Shown one piece after another: positions 44,417 through 53,357 of a stretch of 64,000 nucleotides of DNA. The first letter of the stretch is position 1. Each line of letters opens with the position of its first letter. The position numbers were made by a program, and so were the translations under genes. This DNA comes from VXRN01 sp963664365 (GTDB taxonomy: Bacteria > Chloroflexota > Dehalococcoidia > Lucifugimonadales > UBA1123): NCBI GenBank assembly GCA_963664365.1, contig OY761144.1, forward strand, positions 2,604,001 to 2,668,000, in the 5' to 3' direction. The notes below the pieces were generated by a model. The model did no database searches. It saw only the letters and a program-made list of their open reading frames with translations, and was not told where the DNA came from.

Positions 44417-45298
44417 ATGCAATCAGGCAGAATCGGCATGACATCAGGGGGGCAAGCCGTGGCTCAAGTCGGCGGATACCGCCGGGATTACAGGGCGATA
44501 GAGGTAGCCAAGACTCTGCGCGACCTCATCGACGCCGAGTGCGTCATCCTGTTCGGCTCGCGGTGCAGGAACGACTGGCGTGACCGCTCCGACGTGGACC
44601 TCATGGTCATAAATCCGGAGATGCCCGCCCCCGATGACGCATATCGCATCACGGAAGAGGCCCGCGCGATAGCAAAGAAGATATACGCGCGCGACTTCAT
44701 GAGAGTTGACCTCGTGTTCATGACCAGCGAGGAGTACGACCTCAAGAGTCGCAGGACCATCAACAATGTTGCGGCCTTGGCGCGCGAAGAAGGAATCAAG
44801 ATGACCCGTGACTCGGACGGCTGCGACGATCTTCCGGACGACGGCCCCCGTGACCCCACCCACGAGAACGGCGAGCGTGCCAGGCGCATCGCCGACGCCA
44901 ACATGCACTACCGCGATATGCACGGACTACTTGACCTGGGTTATGAGAGCGGCAATACAGTCTTCAACGCTCACCAGGCGCTTGAGCACGGACTCAAGGC
45001 GCTCATATCGGCTATGGGACAACGGTATCCATACATTCACGATTTGACCGTGCTGGTGACATACATCAATACCCTTGACCTGCGGCTCGTCAGCAACCTG
45101 TCACAGTTGGACGCCTACGCAGGCGGAGACAGGTATGGGCCTGCTCTTAATCCGGTCACGGACTTCACGCGGATGGCGAACGACGTTACAGAAGACCTGG
45201 AGATGATCCACCAACAGATAGCGCGGCTGACGGGGGAGGACCCCTGGGCAGTCCCGCCGGAAGGAACGGCTGAGACGGTGAGACCAAGGCGCAGGTGA
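44417..45298 (+). CDS. MNT-HEPN fusion protein, tandem copy 1
   Basis: A 293-aa protein. Residues about 28-125 are a minimal nucleotidyltransferase (MNT): CVILFGSRCRNDWRDRSDVD then LMVINPE carries GSR...SDxDL, and RVDLVFMTSEEY the third Asp. Residues about 155-270 are a HEPN domain (NTVFNAHQALEHGLKALISA; RYPYIH fits R-x4-H). MNT and HEPN usually occur as separate, adjacent toxin and antitoxin genes; here they are one chain. A linker with DGCDDLPDDGPRDPTHENGE joins them. Copy 2 follows directly. Confidence 0.87.
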   Translation: MQSGRIGMTSGGQAVAQVGGYRRDYRAIEVAKTLRDLIDAECVILFGSRCRNDWRDRSDVDLMVINPEMPAPDDAYRITEEARAIAKKIYARDFMRVDLVFMTSEEYDLKSRRTINNVAALAREEGIKMTRDSDGCDDLPDDGPRDPTHENGERARRIADANMHYRDMHGLLDLGYESGNTVFNAHQALEHGLKALISAMGQRYPYIHDLTVLVTYINTLDLRLVSNLSQLDAYAGGDRYGPALNPVTDFTRMANDVTEDLEMIHQQIARLTGEDPWAVPPEGTAETVRPRRR

Positions 45299-45306
45299 TA
45301 TGATTC

Positions 45307-46203
45307 ATGTCAATCAATACGCTCTCAGGTAGAACCAAGATGAAAGTCAGCGTCCAAAACGCCGCGCCAAACATCCCGCGCGGACGAGACCACAGGGCGA
45401 TAGAGGTAGCCAAGACTCTGCGCGACCTCATAGACGCCGAGTGCGTCATCCTGTTCGGCTCGCGGTGCAGGAACGACTGGCGTGACCGCTCCGACGTGGA
45501 CCTCATGGTCATAAATCCCGAGATGCCCGCTCCTGATGACGCATATCGCATCACGGAAGAGGCTCGCGCGATAGCAAAGAAGATATACGCGCGCGACTTC
45601 ATGAGTGTTGACCTCGTGTTCATGACCAGCGAGGAGTACGACCTCAAGAGCCTCAGGACGATCAATAACGTCGCGGTCTATGCCCGTGAAGAAGGAATTA
45701 AGATGACCCGCGACTCGGATGGCTGCGACGACCTTTCAGACGACGATGCCCTCCGTGACCCCACCCACGAGAACGGCGAGCGTGCCAGGCGGGTCGCCGA
45801 CGCCAACATGCACTACAACTCGATGCAGGCGCTTCTCGACGCCGGCTTGGAGTACAACGACACCGCTTATCATGCGCACCAGGCTCTTGAGCACGGACTC
45901 AAGGCGCTCATATCGGCCATGGACCAGCGTTATCCTCATATTCACAATCTGACTCATCTGGTAACGCACGTCGATACCCCGGACTTGGAACTCCGTAGCA
46001 ATCTGGCACAACTCGACACTTACGCGGGTGGAGACAGGTATGGGCCTGCTCTTAATCCGGTCACCGACTTCACGCGGATGGCGAACGACGTTACGCAGGA
46101 CTTGGAGATGATCCACGAACGCATCGCGCGCCTGACGGGGGAAGATCCGTGGGAAGTACCGCCGGAAGGAACGGCTGCGACGGTGAGACCAAGGCGCAGG
46201 TGA
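45307..46203 (+). CDS. MNT-HEPN fusion protein, tandem copy 2
   Basis: A 298-aa near-duplicate of the preceding gene. The MNT half (from HRAIEVAKTLRDLIDAECVI onward) is almost identical at protein and DNA level, the central HEPN half differs clearly (NSMQALLDAGLEYNDTAYHA against RDMHGLLDLGYESGNTVFNA), and the last 60 residues are alike again. The N-terminal about 20 residues are unrelated between copies. Both end with GAGACCAAGGCGCAGGTGAT. ATG 45307 is used; a second ATG at 45340 is possible. RYPHIH again fits R-x4-H. Confidence 0.87.
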   Translation: MSINTLSGRTKMKVSVQNAAPNIPRGRDHRAIEVAKTLRDLIDAECVILFGSRCRNDWRDRSDVDLMVINPEMPAPDDAYRITEEARAIAKKIYARDFMSVDLVFMTSEEYDLKSLRTINNVAVYAREEGIKMTRDSDGCDDLSDDDALRDPTHENGERARRVADANMHYNSMQALLDAGLEYNDTAYHAHQALEHGLKALISAMDQRYPHIHNLTHLVTHVDTPDLELRSNLAQLDTYAGGDRYGPALNPVTDFTRMANDVTQDLEMIHERIARLTGEDPWEVPPEGTAATVRPRRR

Positions 46204-46221
46204 TAGGAGTAGAGGGCAACG

Positions 46222-46914
46222 GTGTTCGACTTTCACACTCACACTTTTCTGAGCGACGGGGTTCTCAGCCCGATCGAGCTGGTCCGCCGGGCGATTAAGT
46301 GCGGCTACCGGGTCATGGCGATTACCGATCACGTCGGGCCAGGCAATATGGAGTTCGTGCTGAAGACGCTAATCGCCGACTGCGAGATGGTCAACAGCCG
46401 GTGGGACATCCTGGCGCTGCCGGGAGTAGAGATCACGCATACTCCGAGCGAGGACATCGCACGCCTGGCGAAGGAGTGCAGGAAGCTCGGGGCGAAGGTC
46501 GTAAACGTCCACGGCGAGACTCCGAGCGAGCCTGTGGTAGAGGGCACCAATCTGGCCGCGGTTTCCAGTCGGCACGTGGACATTCTCGCGCATCCGGGGT
46601 TGATTACGATTGAAGAGGCGCGGTTAGCGGCCGGAAACGGGGTGTTTCTGGAAGTCACGTCACGTCGAGGTCATAGCCTGGCCAATGGCCACGTGGTCAA
46701 GACCGCGAAGGCGGCGGGTGCCAGCCTGGTTCTGGACTCGGACGCCCACGCTCCTGAAGACCTGCTTACTAGGGACTTCGCGATGAAGGTGGCTCGCGGA
46801 TCGGGACTGGACGTGAGCGAGGCGGCGTCGCTTCTCGACGAGGCTCCGATGGGAGTTCTGGAGAAGGTCGGGGTTAGCGGGGAGTTGATTCCGCCGACCC
46901 GGACGAACGCCTAG
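46222..46914 (+). CDS. PHP domain phosphoesterase
   Basis: A 230-aa PHP-fold metal-dependent hydrolase. Metal ligands: FDFHTHTFLSDGVLSP (HxH), AITDHVGPGN, LPGVEITHTP (Glu), KVVNVHGE, DILAHPGLI and VLDSDAHAPED (final DxH). Related proteins act as histidinol-phosphate phosphatases or nucleotide phosphodiesterases; the substrate is open. It starts GTG 46222. The stop region overlaps the end of the convergent dehydrogenase by four bases. Confidence 0.9.
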   Translation: MFDFHTHTFLSDGVLSPIELVRRAIKCGYRVMAITDHVGPGNMEFVLKTLIADCEMVNSRWDILALPGVEITHTPSEDIARLAKECRKLGAKVVNVHGETPSEPVVEGTNLAAVSSRHVDILAHPGLITIEEARLAAGNGVFLEVTSRRGHSLANGHVVKTAKAAGASLVLDSDAHAPEDLLTRDFAMKVARGSGLDVSEAASLLDEAPMGVLEKVGVSGELIPPTRTNA

Positions 46915-47882
46915 TCCGGGAGGACGATTGACTCGGGCTCTTCTCCTCTCACGACGCGGGCGGCGTTGTATAGGGCGAATGTCCTGCTCTTTTCCATCGA
47001 CTGCTGGGAGAATCCGGCCATGTGGGGAGTTACCAAGACGTTGTCCATCTTCAGGAGAGGATTGTCCAGGGGAGTCGGCTCCTCTTCCAGAACGTCGAGA
47101 CCTGCCTGGGCGATCTTGCCGCTCTCAAGGGCGCGGATCAGGGCCGCTTCGTCCACGACGGGGCCGCGACAGGCGTTGATGAGCACGGCGGTCGGCTTCA
47201 TGAGGTCGAACTCGCGGTCGCTGAGCATGGCTTCCGTCTGGCTGTTCAGAGGGGTATGAATCGTGACTATGTCGGAAGACTGGAGCAGCTCGTCGAGAGA
47301 CACGCGGGTCAGGTTGAGCTCCTCTTCTACTCCAGGCGGGGGATCTACGACATCGTAGTAGAGGATGTCACAGTCCCAGCCCTGGAGGCGGCGGGCGACC
47401 TGCCAGCCTATTCTACCCAGTCCGATGATCCCGACCGTCTTGCCGGCGATCTCGTTGGCCTGCGAAAGCCACGTCTCGCGGATGTCGGAGGCCCACTCGC
47501 CCGCCTTGACGGCCTCGAACTGCAATTGGAACTTGCGGAGGGTACTCATGAGCAGGGCGATCGTGTGCTCGGCGACGGCGACGGCATTTCCTCCGCCGTT
47601 GTTGGCGACTCGAATGCCCATCTCGCCTAGGGCGGTCTTGTCGAGGGTGTTGGTGCCCGCGCTGGAGGTCTGGACGAGCTTGAGGTTAGGCGCGCGCGCA
47701 GCCACCTCTACGGAAACGTCGGCGCCGGCCACGAGCGCCACCTGGACATCATTCAGGTCGGCGGCCTGATCATCCAACGACTTCGTGGAGTCCACCCATC
47801 CAACTTCCAGACCCTCCGGCGCGAATCTCTGGTAGCCGGGCAGGGCATCTTCGTTGGGTCCGTAGATTATTACCTGTGCCAT
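46911..47882 (-). CDS. D-isomer-specific 2-hydroxyacid dehydrogenase
   Basis: A 323-aa NAD-dependent dehydrogenase. The NAD-binding loop is GKTVGIIGLGRIGWQVARRL; catalytic Arg is in NACRGPVVDEAAL, Glu in VLEEEPTPLDN and His in VTPHMAGFS. N-terminal catalytic-domain residues include TSSAGTNTLDKTAL. Start ATG 47882 (AGGAGC upstream); the frame is open for another 73 codons without support. Family members reduce 2-oxoacids such as glyoxylate, hydroxypyruvate or phosphohydroxypyruvate. Confidence 0.93.
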   Translation of the reverse strand: MAQVIIYGPNEDALPGYQRFAPEGLEVGWVDSTKSLDDQAADLNDVQVALVAGADVSVEVAARAPNLKLVQTSSAGTNTLDKTALGEMGIRVANNGGGNAVAVAEHTIALLMSTLRKFQLQFEAVKAGEWASDIRETWLSQANEIAGKTVGIIGLGRIGWQVARRLQGWDCDILYYDVVDPPPGVEEELNLTRVSLDELLQSSDIVTIHTPLNSQTEAMLSDREFDLMKPTAVLINACRGPVVDEAALIRALESGKIAQAGLDVLEEEPTPLDNPLLKMDNVLVTPHMAGFSQQSMEKSRTFALYNAARVVRGEEPESIVLPD

Positions 47883-48028
47883 TGTCGCTCCTGTGCGTGT
47901 CTGCTGGGGGTGAACATACGAAACCTGCCAGATTATACGCTGGGAGCGGCGCTGGGGCAACATTGGAATAGGCCGCCGGCCCAACCGCTCCTCTGGATTC
48001 CGGCCCGTATGGTGGTACGGGACAGACT

Positions 48029-48931
48029 CTACCGTTCGCCGCCCCTGAGCCTGGGGTCGAGGAGGTCCCGCATGGCGTCGCCGAACATGTTCAGACTCCA
48101 AACGGTAATAGTCAGCAAAAGTCCCGGAAAGAGAGCCAGGTGTGGCGCTCCCTCCATATATTTACGCCCTTCCACGCTGAGCATACCTCCCCAATCAGGA
48201 ATCTGGGCCGGCAGACCGTATCCGAGGAAGCCCAGAGCGGCCAGAGAAAGGATTACGCCTCCTATGCGCATGCTGAATTGAATGATTATGACCGGCATGA
48301 TATTGGGTATGACATGCCGTAGATATGTCCGCAATCTTGGGCTGCCTATCGCCTCCGCCGCCTCAAAATACACATTCTCTTTTATGCCAATAACGGCGCT
48401 TCGGATTATTCTAGCGTCGCCGATGCCTCCAGCTATCCCCAGAACCAGTATTATCTGCGGCAGACCGCGCCCCACTATGGACATTATGGTCAACAATATG
48501 AGCAGTCCCGGGAAGACATTCCAGGCATCGACAAATCTCTGCACTATGATGTCAAATCTACCGCCCAGGAATCCTGAAATGCCTCCTATCAGGGTGCTGA
48601 GCGCCGTCATGATTGCGGTCACTGCCACAGCGACAAGGAATGAAATACGAGCCCCGTAGATGAGGCGGCTCAAGACATCTTGCCCCAACTGGTCGGTACC
48701 CAGAAGATACTGCGCTGATGGGCCCTGAAGCCTGTCTGCCAAGTGTAGTTCATCATACGGATAAGGCATCAGGAAATTGGCAAAGATAGCGACAAGCATC
48801 AATATCAATATGACAATCCCGCACGCAGTACCCAGTGGCTTCTCCCTGACCAGCCTGATAAAGAATTCAGCCAGCCGGGAACGTCTCTTTGGCGAGATTA
48901 TTGCGGAGGGTTTGTCTGTGGTGTCGTTCAT
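48029..48931 (-). CDS. ABC transporter permease (DppC/OppC type)
   Basis: A 300-aa inner-membrane permease of a peptide/nickel-type ABC importer. It has the N-terminal OppC_N stretch (PLGTACGIVILILMLVAIFA), LGTDQLGQDVLSRLIYGARI, and the coupling-helix EAA loop EAAEAIGSPRLRTYLRHVIP. It is last of three genes (binding protein, DppB-like, DppC-like). No ATPase gene is adjacent; the ATP-binding subunits must be elsewhere or shared. Confidence 0.93.
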   Translation of the reverse strand: MNDTTDKPSAIISPKRRSRLAEFFIRLVREKPLGTACGIVILILMLVAIFANFLMPYPYDELHLADRLQGPSAQYLLGTDQLGQDVLSRLIYGARISFLVAVAVTAIMTALSTLIGGISGFLGGRFDIIVQRFVDAWNVFPGLLILLTIMSIVGRGLPQIILVLGIAGGIGDARIIRSAVIGIKENVYFEAAEAIGSPRLRTYLRHVIPNIMPVIIIQFSMRIGGVILSLAALGFLGYGLPAQIPDWGGMLSVEGRKYMEGAPHLALFPGLLLTITVWSLNMFGDAMRDLLDPRLRGGER

Positions 48932-48995
48932 GTCACGGCCGCTCCGGGCCTTTCTATTGTTGTAGTGGGCCAACACTTTGAGATGATGGGCAATC

Positions 48996-49033
48996 TCACC
49001 CTCACCCTAGCCCTCTCCCTCAAGGGAGAGGGG
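48996..49033. repeat. dispersed palindromic repeat, 'CCCTCTCCCTCAAGGGAGAGGG' type
   Basis: 38-bp copy of 26603-26640 with one difference, placed in the gap between the two permease genes, where it would form a hairpin in the mRNA. Confidence 0.85.
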
Positions 49034-49043
49034 ACATTCGTAT

Positions 49044-50042
49044 TTAGCTGTAGCGGACCCTGGGGTCTAAGAATGGATAAATCAGGTCGGTAGCTAGAAT
49101 GCTGAGCATAACCATAATGGAGAAAAACAGGTTTACTCCGGAGACCACCGGGTAGTCTCTATTTTCGAGCGCTGTCAGAAAGAGACGACCCATCCCCGGC
49201 AGGTTGAATATTTGCTCCATGATAAGTGCGCCGCCTACCAGCATAGGCAACTCCATGCCTACCAGGGTAACCACCGGGATGAGCGCATTCTTCAGAGCGT
49301 GCCTCGTGACAACTACCCTCTCCTTGAGACCCTTGGACCAGGCCGTCCTGATGTAGTCCTGCCGGAGCACCTCCAGCATCATGGTGCGCGTCAACCGCAT
49401 TGTGCTGGCAGCGCCGGCCGTCCCCAGAATCAGGCTGGGAATGATGAGCACCGCCAGATTCCCCATTGGGTCTTCGTTGAAAGGAACCCATACCATCGGT
49501 GGCGACCAGCCCCACCACAGCGCCGGGTAGATCATGACCATAATTGCCAGCCAGAAGTTGGGAGTTGACATGCCGATGACGGCGCCGGTGCGCCCCACGT
49601 AGTCGGCGGCCGTATCCTGGCGAAGCGCCGAGTATATGCCGACTGGCAGCGATATCAAGAGCCCGATTACGATTGCCATGGCGCCAAGCTGAATGGTTAC
49701 CGGCAGTCTGAGTAGTATCTCCTCCTCTACCCGCCAATTGCCAAGCAGTGAGGCGCCAAGGGCACCCTGGAGGAGACCCTTGAATTGGGACTCACCGGTA
49801 AGCCAGTCAGGGGTCGGCAATACTCCCATCCAGCGTCCATACTGCACGTGGACAGGCACGTCTAATCCCAGGATACGCACGAGAGCGTCACGGTCATAGT
49901 TGGCGCCATAGATTCCCGCCTTCAATATCATCGTGTCCACTACATCGCCGGGGATGAAGCGGACCGAGAAAAAGACCAGGACGGTCAGTATAAGAATGGT
50001 GGGGATTAGCAGTAATAGCCGCCTTATGATATAGGCTCTCAT
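49044..50042 (-). CDS. ABC transporter permease (DppB/OppB type)
   Basis: A 332-aa permease. It begins RAYIIRRLLLLIPTILILTV and ends DLIYPFLDPRVRYS, both typical. The EAA loop is near ARKGLKERVV-like QDYIRTAWSKGLKERVVVTR, and LPMLVGGALIMEQIFNLPGM is the family's conserved last cytoplasmic segment. Pairs with the DppC-like gene. ATG 50042 is preferred over an upstream GTG at 50051. Confidence 0.93.
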   Translation of the reverse strand: MRAYIIRRLLLLIPTILILTVLVFFSVRFIPGDVVDTMILKAGIYGANYDRDALVRILGLDVPVHVQYGRWMGVLPTPDWLTGESQFKGLLQGALGASLLGNWRVEEEILLRLPVTIQLGAMAIVIGLLISLPVGIYSALRQDTAADYVGRTGAVIGMSTPNFWLAIMVMIYPALWWGWSPPMVWVPFNEDPMGNLAVLIIPSLILGTAGAASTMRLTRTMMLEVLRQDYIRTAWSKGLKERVVVTRHALKNALIPVVTLVGMELPMLVGGALIMEQIFNLPGMGRLFLTALENRDYPVVSGVNLFFSIMVMLSILATDLIYPFLDPRVRYS

Positions 50043-50110
50043 GTGACACACCTGATCATTCTACAAGCTGTCATTGGTATGGGGTATAAGGGGTAAGGAA
50101 TCAATAAGAC

Positions 50111-50143
50111 AGGGAGTTGGGAAGCCTGAGCCCCCAACTCCCT
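50111..50143 (-). other. intra-operon stem-loop between binding protein and permease
   Basis: Perfect 11-bp inverted repeat AGGGAGTTGGG / CCCAACTCCCT with an 11-base loop, in the 134-base gap after the binding-protein stop. It has no T-tract. Such structures often protect the binding-protein message so it is made in excess over the permease. Confidence 0.65.
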
Positions 50144-50176
50144 TTCCCGTGAGTCCGGCCACAAGGGGTGAAACCC

Positions 50177-52207
50177 CTATTTGCCCATTGCTTCCTTCAG
50201 CTCCCAGTCAATCCAGAGGCGAGCCCACATGGCGCCATTCCTCTGCATTGGTCCCAGGTCGCGCTCACCGTTATAGCCTACGAGCCACGGTTGCGCAACG
50301 GCATACCCGGGAACTTTCAAGAACCATATGCTCGGATGCAGCCATGTCCGCCGTAAGTCCGCCTCTCGACCCAGCCTCTCCCGCTCCTCAGTGGTGGTAG
50401 CGGCTTGGGCGGCGTCAACCAGGGCGTCAAATTCCGCGTCAATAAGTCCGGTGTAGTTATACGCTCCCTTCGAGTGACTCAAATGGAACAGTAGTAGCAT
50501 GGCGGCTCCATTACGGCCCCCACCACCAGAAATAAGACCCTCGAATTCGCCGCTCCTCCTCATAGCTCTCCAAGTGGCATTGTCGGCCGGCGGCTTAATC
50601 TCTACTTCAACGCCAATCTCAGCCCAGTACTTGGTAGCTATGATGTTCATATTCATATCGGAGTCCTCGCCGGGTTCATTAAGGAAGGTCTTGAATCTAA
50701 TGCCGTCCGCGCCGCGTGGATATCCAGCCTCATCAAGCAGCGCTTCTGCCCCATCCGGGTCATAGGTATAGTATCCTTGGAGCTCCTCGGGCCACTCTTC
50801 AAATGGCGTGTAAAATCCACCAGTGCCTTCACCGAGCAGACCATAAGGTCCCACAACGCCAAGACCACCATAGTAGGAATCGTTCACTTCCTCCAGGTCC
50901 AGCGCCATCTGCATTGCGTGGCGTACCCTGACGTCATCAAAGGGCGGCATCCTCGTGTTAGTGAAAAAGGACGTGAACGAGTTGCGTGCGTACGGCCACA
51001 TCTCGATTTCGGGGTTGGTCCGGTTGAGGTTTCTTGCCTCGTCGATAGTTAACTCATTGGTGCCAAAAGTTACGCCATCAACCTTACCGGTGCGTAGCGC
51101 AGCTATTTCTGCTTCATCTGACATGATTAGCGCCCTTACCTGGTCAAAATAGGGCAAACGGTTCTCCGGGTATTTCTCGTCGAAGCCCCAGTAGTTAGGA
51201 TTCTTTTCAAGATTGTATATGCTGTCGAAGACCATGTCAGTCAGCATCCAGGGCCCGGTGCCGACCAGGTTCTTCCAGTCCCGCATGTCGCCGTGTTCCT
51301 CGATAACCTCTCTGGGCATTACCCAAGTTGCGTAGTTAAGGAGGATTTGTCTCTCCGCATCAAAGTATGGCTCACTCAGCTTCCATTCAAGCGTATTATT
51401 GTCCGTGGCCGTTATCGATTCGATTGCCATGTCCGCCATTACCCCGGCTGGGGCAGGTTCGGTGAAGCCGTACTTGTCGGGGATACCAAGCATCCGATGC
51501 CAGGAGAATTCGACATCTTGGGCAGTCATCTCCCGACCGTTCATCGGCGCCTTATCGTGCCAGTGAACGCCCTCGCGGATGTTGAAGATAACAGTTAGTG
51601 GGTCGGGCGATTCCCAGCTTTCAGCCAGTGAACCTCTGAGGGCAGATATAGGTGGTTCTGCTGCTAGAAAGTTAAATTCGTCCCTATGTACCGCCCAGTC
51701 CGACATGCCCATCTTCTCGAGGACGCCCTCGATCTGAAATATGTGGTGTACGAACCAGGTGTCCACGTGGTTCTCAAGCATCCGCGAACGCATGGTCATT
51801 GTCCCGCCATGCTGTGGCGCGCTCACCACCTCGCCGGTGGTGGGATCGGTCACATACCCAGCCCGCACCTCTTGCACCACCACTTTCTCCACCACCACCG
51901 TCTCGCCGGGCACCTCGACGGTCTTGACGACCTCTTTCTCCACCACCACGGTCTCGCCGGGTACCTCGACCTCTTTGACCACCTCTTTGGTGACGATCTC
52001 GCCGGGTACCTCGACGGTCTTGATAACCTCTTTCTCGACCACGACGGTCTCGCCCGGCACCTCAACGGTCTCAGTTACAACTTTCTCGACCACGACGGTC
52101 TCGCCGGGTACCTCGACGGTCTGACCGGCGCAGGCCGCGGCGAACGCCAAGAGCATTGCGGCTCCTGCAACTACGACCAGCCAACGAAGTGAAGTGTTTG
52201 TAATCAT
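50177..52207 (-). CDS. ABC transporter substrate-binding lipoprotein (SBP_bac_5) with V-E-V-P-G repeats
   Basis: A 676-aa extracytoplasmic solute receptor. Signal peptide with lipobox AFAAAC (Cys26). Residues about 30-115 are a repeat of the unit VEVPGETVVVEK with linkers such as EVVKT, giving a long, probably extended or coiled stalk. The binding domain follows: GTMTMRSRMLENHVD, VIFNIREGVHWHDKAPMNGR, VGTGPWMLTDMVFDS and later DVRVRHAMQMALDLEEV. The ligand is probably an oligopeptide or related compound, unspecified. Promoter at 52300-52328. A hairpin separates it from its permease genes. Confidence 0.93.
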   Translation of the reverse strand: MITNTSLRWLVVVAGAAMLLAFAAACAGQTVEVPGETVVVEKVVTETVEVPGETVVVEKEVIKTVEVPGEIVTKEVVKEVEVPGETVVVEKEVVKTVEVPGETVVVEKVVVQEVRAGYVTDPTTGEVVSAPQHGGTMTMRSRMLENHVDTWFVHHIFQIEGVLEKMGMSDWAVHRDEFNFLAAEPPISALRGSLAESWESPDPLTVIFNIREGVHWHDKAPMNGREMTAQDVEFSWHRMLGIPDKYGFTEPAPAGVMADMAIESITATDNNTLEWKLSEPYFDAERQILLNYATWVMPREVIEEHGDMRDWKNLVGTGPWMLTDMVFDSIYNLEKNPNYWGFDEKYPENRLPYFDQVRALIMSDEAEIAALRTGKVDGVTFGTNELTIDEARNLNRTNPEIEMWPYARNSFTSFFTNTRMPPFDDVRVRHAMQMALDLEEVNDSYYGGLGVVGPYGLLGEGTGGFYTPFEEWPEELQGYYTYDPDGAEALLDEAGYPRGADGIRFKTFLNEPGEDSDMNMNIIATKYWAEIGVEVEIKPPADNATWRAMRRSGEFEGLISGGGGRNGAAMLLLFHLSHSKGAYNYTGLIDAEFDALVDAAQAATTTEERERLGREADLRRTWLHPSIWFLKVPGYAVAQPWLVGYNGERDLGPMQRNGAMWARLWIDWELKEAMGK

Positions 52208-52212
52208 GACGA

Positions 52213-52240
52213 TGCCTCCCTCTGGGCGTCCACGAGAGAC
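52213..52240. repeat. dispersed palindromic repeat, GTAGGGGCG...CGCCC type
   Basis: GGGCGTC / GACGCCC stem around a short loop, ending CCCCTAC. A related element (GTAGGGGCGATTCGCGAATCG) lies at 61912-61937 inside a coding sequence. Here it lies in the leader of the binding-protein gene. Confidence 0.6.
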
Positions 52241-52299
52241 GCCCCTACGTCAAAACGGCCCGACACGGCTCGGAACCGACTCCGTGACGGGATGTATGG

Positions 52300-52328
52300 G
52301 TTGTATCACATTGCGCGCGTGTCGTCAA
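52300..52328 (-). promoter_or_regulatory. promoter of the first ABC transport operon
   Basis: Minus-strand -35 TTGACG (52323-52328), 17-bp spacer, -10 TACAAC (52300-52305), about 95 bases before the binding-protein start. The rest of 52241-52461 shows no gene. Confidence 0.6.
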
Positions 52329-52461
52329 ATGGTGGGGTATCGAGGCACAGATCACAGAGACGACGATATACGCACATGACCAAAAGTTCTTCAACGAAGG
52401 GCGGGAAGGAGAGAGGGAAAAGGAACGTTGTAGTTGGCGCTCGAGGTGGAGGTGTTCAGCC

Positions 52462-53343
52462 TCAGCCCGACATGGATTCCAAGGCAGGCTCTTGGAACTC
52501 GGTTCCATACGGAGCCAGGCGCTTGGCCATGACGCGAATGGCCTCCTCGTTGTTATCCACGAGGATGAAACTGCGGTCGAGAATGGCGGCGGCTTCTCCG
52601 AGCGTTCCGCTGCCGGCGAAGAAGTCCATCAGGAGGTCGCCGGGGTTGGAGTGAACGCTGACGATTCGCTTGATGACTCCTAGAGGCTTCTGATTCGGGT
52701 AGCCGGTCTTTTCTTTCCCGTTTGTCGGTACGATGGTGTGCCACCAGACATCTGTGGGCGTCTTGCCACGCGCGGCCTTTTCAGGCCCTACGAGTTCAGG
52801 GGCCATGTACTCGATTCTGTCCATCTCGTCATAGTTGAAGGTGTAGTCGTTGGGGTCCTTGGCGTACCAGAGTATGCTGTCGTGCTTCGCCGACCACCTG
52901 GACTTGGACCGCGCCCCGTAGTCGTAGGCCCAGATGATCTCGTTCATGAACGAGTCGCGGCCGAACAGCCCGTCCAGGAAGACCTTGCAGTAGTGAACCT
53001 CCCGGTAGTCCACGTGGAGAAAGAACGAGCCGTTGGGCTTGAGCGCTCGCCTGGCTTCATGGAATCTAGGCTCGAGGAATCCGAGGTAGTCGTCGAAGCT
53101 GTCGGAGTAGCTCGTGGAGCCGAGATCTACGGTCCGGTATCGGTTCCCCTGAAAGCCGACTCGGTCTCCGCCGCTCTCGTCGCGGACCGTGCGGATAGAC
53201 TTCCGAGTCTGAGCGCGCCCGGTGTTGAAGGGTGGGTCTATGTAGATCAGATCGACGCTTTCGTCCGGCACTGTGGCGAGGACGTCGAGGTTGTCGCCGA
53301 GGATTACTTTGCGTATCGGGTATTGAGAGAGTGGATGCGACAT
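52462..53343 (-). CDS. orphan beta-class DNA methyltransferase (N6-adenine/N4-cytosine)
   Basis: A 293-aa DNA methylase. Motif IV DPPFNTG is near the N-terminus (YIDPPFNTGRAQ) and the SAM site MDFFAGSGTLGEAA near the C-terminus, the beta-class order. Between them are HDSILWYAKDPNDYT and YPNQKPLGVIKRI, typical of this family. No restriction gene accompanies it. It is the last gene of an operon with FAD oxidoreductase (14 bases upstream) and ABC transporter genes. ATG 53343 is used; the frame continues 49 codons further with unlikely sequence. Recognition sequence unknown. Confidence 0.9.
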   Translation of the reverse strand: MSHPLSQYPIRKVILGDNLDVLATVPDESVDLIYIDPPFNTGRAQTRKSIRTVRDESGGDRVGFQGNRYRTVDLGSTSYSDSFDDYLGFLEPRFHEARRALKPNGSFFLHVDYREVHYCKVFLDGLFGRDSFMNEIIWAYDYGARSKSRWSAKHDSILWYAKDPNDYTFNYDEMDRIEYMAPELVGPEKAARGKTPTDVWWHTIVPTNGKEKTGYPNQKPLGVIKRIVSVHSNPGDLLMDFFAGSGTLGEAAAILDRSFILVDNNEEAIRVMAKRLAPYGTEFQEPALESMSG

Positions 53344-53357
53344 CTGGCCACTCCGGC

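Noticed and set aside
51741..52124. Plus-strand Thr/Ser/Pro-rich frame opposite the binding-protein stalk
   Set aside because: It arises from the repeated stalk codons on the other strand; the minus-strand protein has signal peptide, lipobox and domain.
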